Source: Actinomycetota bacterium
GTDB taxonomy: Bacteria > Actinomycetota > Acidimicrobiia > IMCC26256 > PALSA-610
Reading direction: 5' to 3'
Length of the DNA: 7,891 bases
Assembly: GCA_005779345.1 (NCBI GenBank)
Contig: SXJQ01000120.1
Coordinates: forward strand, 1-7,891
Part shown: positions 1-5,257 of the stretch, piece by piece
Layout: every line of letters starts with the position of its first letter
Numbering within the stretch: position 1 is the first letter of the stretch
Program-made: the position numbers and the translations under genes
The notes under the pieces: generated by a model
The model's input: the letters and a program-made list of their open reading frames with translations, nothing else
Database searches by the model: none
Told to the model about the DNA's origin: nothing

Positions 1-315
1 GGCGACCAGGTTGCCGACGAAGCGGATCGCAGGGTCTTCGTCGAGTTCGACGACGATCACGTTGTAGGGCGCCAGCGGCGAGTACGCGGGGAGCAGCGGT
101 GGATGCGGGATCACGTAACTCCACACGCGTCCCCGGCCCGAGGTCGCGATCCAGGCACGGTTCGTCGATCGGCACGAGGGGCACATCGGGCGAGGCGGAT
201 GGGTCGCGCGACCGCAGTCGGCGCATCGCTGCACGCGCAACTCGCCGGCGGCGCAGCCGTCCCAGAACGAACGGGCCTCCGCGTCGTCGAGATCGGGGAG
301 GAGGAACTCGCTCAT
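1..315 (-). CDS. DUF35 (zinc ribbon plus OB-fold) acyl-CoA-associated protein, 3' end cut by window
   Basis: Seen: 105 codons are open from the ATG at 315-313 to the window edge, with no stop. The N-terminal half carries a rubredoxin-like zinc ribbon, CADC at residues 31-34 and CPSC at 45-48. It is followed by a beta-rich segment (RGRVWSYVIPHPPLLPAYSP, then YNVIVVELDEDPAIRFVGNL) that matches the start of the DUF35 OB-fold. The family is usually about 130-150 aa, so roughly the last 30-40 residues lie outside. Family knowledge: DUF35 proteins are non-catalytic or substrate-binding partners of thiolase-superfamily enzymes; the DUF35 domain of ChsH2 binds the aldolase Ltp2 in steroid side-chain degradation, and others partner HMG-CoA synthase or archaeal thiolases. 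Context: the start overlaps the stop of the upstream thiolase-like gene by 4 nt (ATGA), which supports a stoichiometric complex. Inference: this is the obligate partner of that protein. The family call is firm; the substrate is unknown. Confidence 0.92.
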   Translation of the reverse strand, partial: MSEFLLPDLDDAEARSFWDGCAAGELRVQRCADCGRATHPPRPMCPSCRSTNRAWIATSGRGRVWSYVIPHPPLLPAYSPLAPYNVIVVELDEDPAIRFVGNLVA

Positions 316-1478
316 CCGCGGTCCTCGGTGAGGAGCAGGGCACTCGTCGGGACGCCCTCACCGCTGGTGACGAGGCTGACGTCGGCGCCGGCGACCTGGC
401 TCGTGCTCGTGCCGCGGATCTGGCGCACACCCTCGAGGACGAGGTTGAAGCCGTGCACGTACGCCTCGCTCATCCCGGCGCCGCTCGTGTTGACCGGCAG
501 GCGACCGCCGTCGAAATCGAGTCCACCGTCGTCGGTGAACGGTCCGGCCTCGCCGCGGGCGCAGAACCCGTAGCCCTCGAGCGAGAGCAGGATCAACGGG
601 CTGAACGCGTCGTAGAGCTGCGCGACCTTCACGTCGCAGGGCCCGACATCGGCGCCGCGCCACAGCTTCGCCGCCGTCGTCCAGGCGGGGCCGCGCAGCG
701 GGTCGTCGCAGAAGAAGTTCGTCATCGTCTGGTGCTGCGGCGGCAGGCCCTGGGCGAACGAGTGGATGAGCGCGGCGGGTCGCCGGAGGTCGCGGGCGCG
801 TTCGGCAGACGTGATCACGACCGCGAGGGCGCCGTCGGTCTCGAGACAGTTGTCGAACAGACAGAGCGGTTCGCTGATCCAGCGCGCGGCCATGTAGTCG
901 GCGCGCGTCATCGGCTTGTCGCGCATGGTCGCGGCGGGATTGCGGTTCGCGTGTCGGCGCGCGGCGAGTGCCACGTTGGCGAGGTGATCGCGGGTCGCTC
1001 CGTATTCGTGCATGTACCGACGGGTCAACATCGCGATCTCGTCGACGGGCCGCAGCAACCCGAACGGGCGACTCCACATGCCGTTGTCGCCGATGCGTCG
1101 GCTCACCTGTGCCCACGGTCGGCTGCTCTTCGCCGCGCGCTTGCGGGCCCGCCAGGCGACCGCGACCGTGCACTGCCCGGCGGCAACCGCCATCGCCGCC
1201 TGGCCGACGACGCCGCACGCCGCCCCGCCGCCGTAGCCGACCTGGCTGAACCACGTGACGTCGCCGAGCCCGACCGATCGTGCGACATCGACCTCGCGAT
1301 TCGGTTCGAGCGTGAAGCTCGACAGGCCGTCGACCTCGTTCGCCGCGACACCCGCGTCGTCGAGTGCCGCCGCGATCGCCTGGCAGGCGAGCGACAACTC
1401 CGAGTCGGGCAGACCCTTGCCGAACGACGTCTGGCCGATCCCGACGATCGCCGTCGAGTCGCGAATGGTCGAGGTCAC
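312..1478 (-). CDS. Thiolase-superfamily lipid-transfer protein (Ltp2/SCP-x-like), probable acyl-CoA aldolase or thiolase
   Basis: 388 aa, starting at a GTG (1478-1476) 7 nt after the stop of the crotonase gene. The usual thiolase length is about 390. Domains seen: an N-terminal thiolase start (AIVGIGQTSFGKG, residues 10-22); a Gly-rich GYGGGAACG stretch at 81-89 near where thiolases hold the nucleophilic Cys (C88 is a candidate); DNCLETDGALAVVITS at 209-224; QLYDAFSP at 287-294; and NTSGAGMSEAYVHGF at 330-344, where ordinary thiolases have the NxxGG...GHP motif. The C-terminal catalytic Cys motif is replaced by TSGEG (371-375). Family knowledge: in Ltp2-type steroid aldolases, active-site tyrosines replace thiolase catalysis; Y289 and Y340 here are plausible counterparts. 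Inference: with its DUF35 partner it more likely performs retro-aldol cleavage of a beta-hydroxyacyl-CoA than classical thiolysis. Automated annotation would probably say acetyl-CoA acetyltransferase, which I consider doubtful. The superfamily is certain; the reaction is not. Confidence 0.9.
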   Translation of the reverse strand: MTSTIRDSTAIVGIGQTSFGKGLPDSELSLACQAIAAALDDAGVAANEVDGLSSFTLEPNREVDVARSVGLGDVTWFSQVGYGGGAACGVVGQAAMAVAAGQCTVAVAWRARKRAAKSSRPWAQVSRRIGDNGMWSRPFGLLRPVDEIAMLTRRYMHEYGATRDHLANVALAARRHANRNPAATMRDKPMTRADYMAARWISEPLCLFDNCLETDGALAVVITSAERARDLRRPAALIHSFAQGLPPQHQTMTNFFCDDPLRGPAWTTAAKLWRGADVGPCDVKVAQLYDAFSPLILLSLEGYGFCARGEAGPFTDDGGLDFDGGRLPVNTSGAGMSEAYVHGFNLVLEGVRQIRGTSTSQVAGADVSLVTSGEGVPTSALLLTEDRG

Positions 1479-1485
1479 GGCCGCG

Positions 1486-2322
1486 TCACCATCCGGTGAA
1501 CTGCACGGGGCGCTTCTCGCGGAAGCTGTTCACGCCCTCCATGCCGTCGTGCGTCCCGGCGTTGAGTTCGACGAGCATCGCCTCTTCCTCGAGCAGGTCG
1601 CGGCGGGCGAGTTCCGACGAGTCGTGGAGCAACTTCTTCGACCAGCCGATCGCCTTGGTCGGTCCCGCGGCGAGCCGCTCGGCCCACTCGCGGGTCGCGG
1701 CCTCGAGATCCGCCATCGGAACGACCTTGTTCGCGATCCCGAGGCGGACCATCTCCTCGGCCGGCACGTCGTCACCGAAGAAGATCAGTTCCTTCGCCTT
1801 GTGCATCCCGACGATGCGCGGCAACAGGTAGGCGACCCCGCCGTCGGGGACGAGTCCGCGCCGCACGAAGACCTGGATCAACTTGGCGTGGTCGGCGGCG
1901 ATGACGAGGTCGGCCGCGAGCGTGAACATCGAGCCGCCCCCGGCCGCGGTGCCGTTGAGCGCCACGATGACGGGCTTCTCGCAGTCGAGGATCGCCTGCA
2001 TCAACGTCTGGAAGCCGCGGCGCATCATGTCGATACCCGTGCCGACGATGCGGTCGGGCGCGCCGTCGACCGGCGCGGGCATGGGGGGTCGCACGCTGAG
2101 GTCGGCGCCGGTGCAGAAGTGTCGTTCGCCGGCGGCGGTGAGCACGACGCAGCGCACCGCGACGTCGAGGTGTGCGTCGCGGAACACCTCGATCATCCGG
2201 TCGCGCACATAGAACGGGATCGCGTTCCCCGATTCGGCGCGGTTGATCGTCACCCACAAGACACCGTTGTCGAGTTTCGTGGGCAACTCGGCTTCGGCGC
2301 GGGCGCGGAAGTCCTCGGTCAC
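1486..2322 (-). CDS. Crotonase-fold acyl-CoA enzyme, PaaG-like (probable enoyl-CoA isomerase)
   Basis: 278 aa, near the usual 255-280 for crotonases. It starts at a GTG (2322-2320) that shares GTGA with the synthetase stop. Seen: the first oxyanion-hole motif HFCTGADL (68-75); the second, NGTAAGGG (123-130); LAADLVIAADHAK (135-147); then FVRRGLVPDGGVAYLLPR (152-169); and a C-terminal FREKRPVQFTGW typical of the family. By manual alignment to rat enoyl-CoA hydratase, the two catalytic glutamates (E144, E164) fall on M132 and F152, so neither is conserved, while D160 sits in LVPD as in PaaG-type 1,2-epoxyphenylacetyl-CoA isomerases. Family knowledge: PaaG-like enzymes use that Asp for double-bond or ring-opening isomerisation. 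Inference: an isomerase acting between CoA activation and carbon-carbon cleavage; automatic annotation as enoyl-CoA hydratase would be misleading. No paa ring-epoxidase genes are visible, so a phenylacetate role is not claimed. Soluble, cytoplasmic. Confidence 0.9.
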   Translation of the reverse strand: MTEDFRARAEAELPTKLDNGVLWVTINRAESGNAIPFYVRDRMIEVFRDAHLDVAVRCVVLTAAGERHFCTGADLSVRPPMPAPVDGAPDRIVGTGIDMMRRGFQTLMQAILDCEKPVIVALNGTAAGGGSMFTLAADLVIAADHAKLIQVFVRRGLVPDGGVAYLLPRIVGMHKAKELIFFGDDVPAEEMVRLGIANKVVPMADLEAATREWAERLAAGPTKAIGWSKKLLHDSSELARRDLLEEEAMLVELNAGTHDGMEGVNSFREKRPVQFTGW

Positions 2323-4490
2323 TGCTTCACCACCAGGGCATCGAGTGCGACCGCACCGAGCGGGCGCACCACCAACGGATTGACATCGAGCTCGGCGACC
2401 ACGTCGGCGAGATCCATCGCGAGTGATTGGATCTGCATGATCGCCGCGACGAGCGCATTCTCGTCGACCGGGGGTGCGCCGCGCACACCACGCAGCACGG
2501 CGCGGCCCGCGAGTTCGTCGATCATGCGCCTTGCCTCCGCCTCGTCGAAGGGCGGGACGCGCACCGCGACGTCACCGAGCACCTCGACGAACACGCCACC
2601 GAGGCCGACAGTGACGACCGGACCGAACAGCGAATCGGTCGACACGCCGACCAACGTCTCGACGCCGCCGGTCACCGTCTCGCACACGAGCACGCCCTCG
2701 ATGCGCGCCGATGGATCGGCGTGCCGCGCGCGGTCGAACAGCATCTCGTACGTCTCGACGACGGCCGCGGCCGACGCGACGCCGACGACCACCAGGCCGA
2801 CGTCGCTCTTGTGCGCGAGGTCCGGAGAGCTGATCTTCATGACGACCGGGTACCCGAGCCCGTCGGCGGCGGCGACCGCATCGGACGGCGAGGCGCACAG
2901 CACGTCGGTGCTCGTCGCGATGCCGTACTCGCGGAGTAGTTGCTTGCTCCGGTGTTCCGACAGGCTCGCGTCGTCGCCGGATTCTTCGAGGAGAACGCGC
3001 GCCGCGGCGGCCGCGGCGGTCGGAACGGTCGGCGCAGCGAGGAAGGGCGACTCGTACCGGTCGATGAAGTCCCACCAGTCGAACCAGGCGCGCACCGACC
3101 GGATGCAGTTCGCGAGCGTGCGGTAGACGGGCAGACGCGAACCGAGCAGCGTGTCCCGATAGGCGCGCTCGTCGCCAACGGGCGAACCCCACACCACGAA
3201 GATCGGCTTCTCGGTGGTCGCCGCCGCGGCGACGAGATCGCGTGTCAGCGGATCGCTCATCGAGTCGAGCGCACCGGTGATGGGCACGATCAGCGCATCG
3301 ATGTCGTCGTCGGCGAGCAGCACGTCGAGGATCCGGCGACCACGAGCATCCATCACCGGTGGCCCGCCGCAGTCGACGGGGTTCGAGACACGGAGATACT
3401 CGGGGATCAGACCGTCGTGCAGCGCACGTTGGGTCGCGGCCGACAGTTCGGGGAGGTGCAGCCCGGCAGCGGACGCGAGGTCGGCGAGGTGTGCCCCGGT
3501 ACCGCCGCTGATCGCATAGATGCAGACGTTGCGTCCTCGGGGGCGTGTCGTGCGTGCGAAGGTCGCCGAGACGTCGAGGAGTTCGTCGAGACCGTCGACG
3601 CGCGTGATCCCGAACTGGCCGAAGACGGCGTCGGTGACGGCGTCGCTTCCGGTGAGGTGACCGGTGTGACTCTGCGCCATCGACGCGCCCTCGGCGGTCC
3701 GCCCGACCTTGACCATGACGATCGGCTTGCGACGCCGTGCAGCATGGTCGGCGGCGAGCATCAACGTGCGACCGTCCTTGAAGCCCTCGATGTATGCGGC
3801 GATCACTCCGACCTCGGATCGATCCGCGAAGTAGCGGCACCAGTCGGCGAACTCGAGATCCACCTCGTTGCCGGTCGGCGCCCAGTGCGTGAGGCGGATA
3901 CCGAGCTCTTGGCCCTGGAAGATGGGCCGGCCCTGATGGCCCGACTGGGTGATCAGCGCGATCGCCGGGCCCTCGAGGTCGGTGCGGAACTCGCTGAACG
4001 CGTTGAGGTTCGTGTTGGGTCCGAGGAGCCGCGTCGCGTTGTCGCGGGCGAGTCGTTCGAGGCGCGCCTCGAGTTCGGCGCCGGCGGCGCCCGTCTCGGC
4101 GAAGCCCGCGCTGAAGATGACGGCGAACTTCGCGCCGGAATCGACCGCGGCGGCGAAATGGTCGACGACGCGCGTCGCGCCCGTGAGGAGCACCGCGAGG
4201 TCGATCTCGTCGTCGACGTCGCCGATCGTCGCGACCGTCTTCACGCCTTGGATCGACTCGTACACGGGCGTCACGGGATGAAAACGGGCGCCGTGCTGAT
4301 CGGCGAAGGCCTTGATCCGCGCGGTCATCGCAGCGTTCGGCTTGCCCCCCGCGTCGGACGCCCCGACGACGGCCACCGACCGGGGGTGGAGAAAGGTGTC
4401 GAGGTCGACGTCGCGCAGCGCCAGCGCCCGACCCGAGACGTCGACCGGAGTCGGACTGGCGGGTCGAAGCGGCGCGGGCGAGTCGGTCAT
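2319..4490 (-). CDS. NDP-forming acyl-CoA synthetase (acetate-CoA ligase/ACD family, fused alpha-beta)
   Basis: 723 aa from the ATG at 4490-4488. This start is preferred over an upstream in-frame one at 4643 because the 51-residue extension is Pro/Arg-rich, lacks homology features and would run through the divergent gene's start. Function: ATP + carboxylate + CoA to acyl-CoA + ADP + Pi. Domains: a CoA-binding Rossmann domain beginning LDTFLHPRSVAVVGASD (30-46); succinyl-CoA-ligase-like domains with GPNTNLN (157-163), TQSGHQGR (181-188) and the phosphohistidine loop SHTG (H275); a second ligase domain around 320-460; and a C-terminal ATP-grasp domain (about 505-723) with YPVVMKISSPDLAHKSDVG (547-565). 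H560 is the candidate second phosphohistidine, and ELDVNPLVV (700-708) is the typical ATP-grasp end. All key residues appear intact. It is the first gene of the minus-strand operon and would supply CoA thioester to the downstream enzymes. Substrate specificity cannot be read; a plain acetate role is unlikely given the neighbours. Confidence 0.93.
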   Translation of the reverse strand: MTDSPAPLRPASPTPVDVSGRALALRDVDLDTFLHPRSVAVVGASDAGGKPNAAMTARIKAFADQHGARFHPVTPVYESIQGVKTVATIGDVDDEIDLAVLLTGATRVVDHFAAAVDSGAKFAVIFSAGFAETGAAGAELEARLERLARDNATRLLGPNTNLNAFSEFRTDLEGPAIALITQSGHQGRPIFQGQELGIRLTHWAPTGNEVDLEFADWCRYFADRSEVGVIAAYIEGFKDGRTLMLAADHAARRRKPIVMVKVGRTAEGASMAQSHTGHLTGSDAVTDAVFGQFGITRVDGLDELLDVSATFARTTRPRGRNVCIYAISGGTGAHLADLASAAGLHLPELSAATQRALHDGLIPEYLRVSNPVDCGGPPVMDARGRRILDVLLADDDIDALIVPITGALDSMSDPLTRDLVAAAATTEKPIFVVWGSPVGDERAYRDTLLGSRLPVYRTLANCIRSVRAWFDWWDFIDRYESPFLAAPTVPTAAAAAARVLLEESGDDASLSEHRSKQLLREYGIATSTDVLCASPSDAVAAADGLGYPVVMKISSPDLAHKSDVGLVVVGVASAAAVVETYEMLFDRARHADPSARIEGVLVCETVTGGVETLVGVSTDSLFGPVVTVGLGGVFVEVLGDVAVRVPPFDEAEARRMIDELAGRAVLRGVRGAPPVDENALVAAIMQIQSLAMDLADVVAELDVNPLVVRPLGAVALDALVVKQ

Positions 4491-4498
4491 GCCCTGCG

Positions 4499-4504
4499 AT
4501 CCTG
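4499..4504 (-). promoter_or_regulatory. CAGGAT motif before the synthetase start (SD or leaderless -10)
   Basis: On the minus strand CAGGAT lies 8 nt before the ATG at 4490. AGGA could be the ribosome binding site. Alternatively the hexamer resembles a TANNNT-type -10 box, placing transcription start near the ATG (a leaderless mRNA, common in actinobacteria). It overlaps one arm of the 18-bp palindrome, so a protein bound there would block either reading. The sequence does not distinguish the two. Confidence 0.4.
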
Positions 4505-4518
4505 ACACGCGTGTCAGG
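4501..4518. promoter_or_regulatory. Perfect 18-bp palindrome, probable operator (TetR-type)
   Basis: The sequence CCTGACACGCGTGTCAGG equals its own reverse complement over all 18 bases; the next flanking pair (4500/4519, T and T) does not match. It lies in the 103-bp divergent intergenic region, 10 nt from the synthetase ATG, overlapping the position expected for its -10 box or SD. Uninterrupted palindromes of this size with a TGACAC/GTGTCA core are typical of TetR-family repressor sites, often those sensing acyl-CoA. By a rough base-composition estimate (about 0.29 match probability per pair), a 9-pair palindrome is expected about 0.1 times in the whole window and about 0.0015 times in this gap. 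The regulator itself is not in the window. Confidence 0.7.
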
Positions 4519-4539
4519 TCGGTCGAAAGTTTCGGCCGA
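4519..4539. promoter_or_regulatory. Second inverted repeat abutting the operator
   Basis: A 21-nt imperfect palindrome with arms TCGGtCGAAA and TTTCGgCCGA around a central G at 4529; 9 of 10 pairs match, the exception being T4523/G4535. It begins on the base after the 18-bp palindrome ends. It may be a second binding site, for a different protein because the arms differ in sequence. It also covers the region where a -35 element for the minus-strand operon would fall (TTTCGA on the minus strand, 18 nt before CAGGAT). Confidence 0.4.
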
Positions 4540-4551
4540 TCGGGAGGTGGG

Positions 4552-4570
4552 CGCCCGGGAGCCCGGGGCG
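4552..4570. repeat. Short GC-rich inverted repeat in the divergent region
   Basis: CGCCCGGG (4552-4559) can pair with CCCGGGGCG (4562-4570) if one G is bulged and the innermost pairs open to form the loop. In a long 5' leader of the plus-strand gene it would form a stable hairpin just upstream of the AGGA. No T-run follows, so it is not a terminator. It may be only a consequence of base composition. Confidence 0.2.
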
Positions 4571-4581
4571 AGACGTCTGGC

Positions 4582-4585
4582 AGGA
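4582..4585 (+). promoter_or_regulatory. AGGA ribosome binding site for the AhpD-like gene
   Basis: AGGA lies 8 nt before the ATG at 4594 and supports that start over the long upstream open frame, which is antisense to the synthetase. The surrounding CAGGAT (4581-4586) matches the hexamer before the divergent synthetase ATG, so a leaderless -10 reading is also possible. Confidence 0.55.
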
Positions 4586-4593
4586 TTCGGCCC

Positions 4594-5232
4594 ATGCCCA
4601 GACTGCGACAAGTTCCCCGCGCCGAGGCCGCGCCCTCGGTCATTCCGCTCTACGACCTGTTGTTCGGCGCCGATCGTGATCCGGTGGCGGAGCCGGGGAC
4701 CGCGACCGGCACGCCCGGGGATTGGTGGACGGTCTTCGCCGCGGCCCCCGACGTCTTCGACCACGCGGTGATGGGCTTCGCGCTGTATCGCTCGACGAAG
4801 CGCAAGCTGTCGCCCGCGCTCCGTGAGCTCGGCCAGACCCGTGCCGGCTGGGCGCGGGGCAGCCAGTTCGTCTTCAGTCAGCACTGCAAGTCGTGTCGCA
4901 CGGCGGGGATCTCCGAGGAGAAGATCGCCGCGATCCCGTCGTGGTCGGCGGCCGACTGCTGGTCGCCCGTCGAACGAGCGGTCCTCGCGTACACCGACTG
5001 TCTCGTCTACGACGCGGGGCGAGTGCCCGACGGCGTCTTCGACGCGTTGCGGGCGCATCTCACCGAAGAGGAGATCCTCGAGTTCACCTACATCACGTGC
5101 ATGTACGAGATGCACGCGGTGATGTCGAAGGCGTTGCGCACCGAGTTCGACGATCGGGACGACCCATGCGTCGAGATCGCGGCGCCCGGCGAGAACCAGG
5201 CCTTCGACATCGGGCGCGACACCGGCGGCTGA
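4594..5232 (+). CDS. Carboxymuconolactone decarboxylase/AhpD-like family protein
   Basis: 212 aa from an ATG with AGGA 8 nt upstream. The all-helical CMD/AhpD fold is suggested by SVIPLYDLLFG (15-25), WWTVFAAAPDVFDHAVMGFALYRS (44-67), LSPALRELGQTR (72-83), the core motif FSQHCKSCRTAGISEEKIAAI (94-114), WSPVERAVLAYTDCLVYDAGRVPD (123-146) and LTEEEILEFTYITCMYEMHAVM (156-177). The core has H97, C98 and C101 but no His four residues after C101, so the AhpD signature CxxCxxxH is incomplete; the arrangement is closer to CMD-type proteins with a WTQH motif plus a Cys pair. Family knowledge: members act as peroxidases, decarboxylases or simple thiol-redox proteins, and many are uncharacterised. Inference: a redox or detoxification accessory to the acyl-CoA module, divergent from it and probably co-regulated through the shared control region. 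The role is not established. Confidence 0.85.
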   Translation: MPRLRQVPRAEAAPSVIPLYDLLFGADRDPVAEPGTATGTPGDWWTVFAAAPDVFDHAVMGFALYRSTKRKLSPALRELGQTRAGWARGSQFVFSQHCKSCRTAGISEEKIAAIPSWSAADCWSPVERAVLAYTDCLVYDAGRVPDGVFDALRAHLTEEEILEFTYITCMYEMHAVMSKALRTEFDDRDDPCVEIAAPGENQAFDIGRDTGG

Positions 5233-5234
5233 TT

Positions 5235-5250
5235 CCCGCGACCGCGCGGG
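5235..5250 (+). other. Intercistronic hairpin (CCCGCG-ACCG-CGCGGG)
   Basis: A perfect 6-bp G+C stem with a 4-nt loop begins 2 nt after the AhpD-like stop codon and ends 7 nt before the GTG of the reductase. No U-run follows, so an efficient intrinsic terminator is unlikely. Its distal arm holds the only G-rich sequence well spaced to act as SD for the reductase, so folding could reduce reductase translation or stabilise the upstream message. Confidence 0.4.
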
Positions 5251-5257
5251 TTGGGTA

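Noticed and set aside
99..1499. Plus-strand open frame of 466 codons
   Set aside because: Antisense to the thiolase-like and DUF35 genes, Arg-rich, no domain.
1255..3126. Plus-strand open frame of 623 codons antisense to three genes
   Set aside because: Low-complexity Ser/Ala/Arg/Asp composition and full overlap with the thiolase-like, crotonase and synthetase genes, which have clear family motifs.
4491..4643. N-terminal extension of the acyl-CoA synthetase to 4643
   Set aside because: The added 51 residues are Pro/Arg-rich, would cross the palindromes and overlap the divergent gene start, and the family domain begins well after the ATG at 4490.
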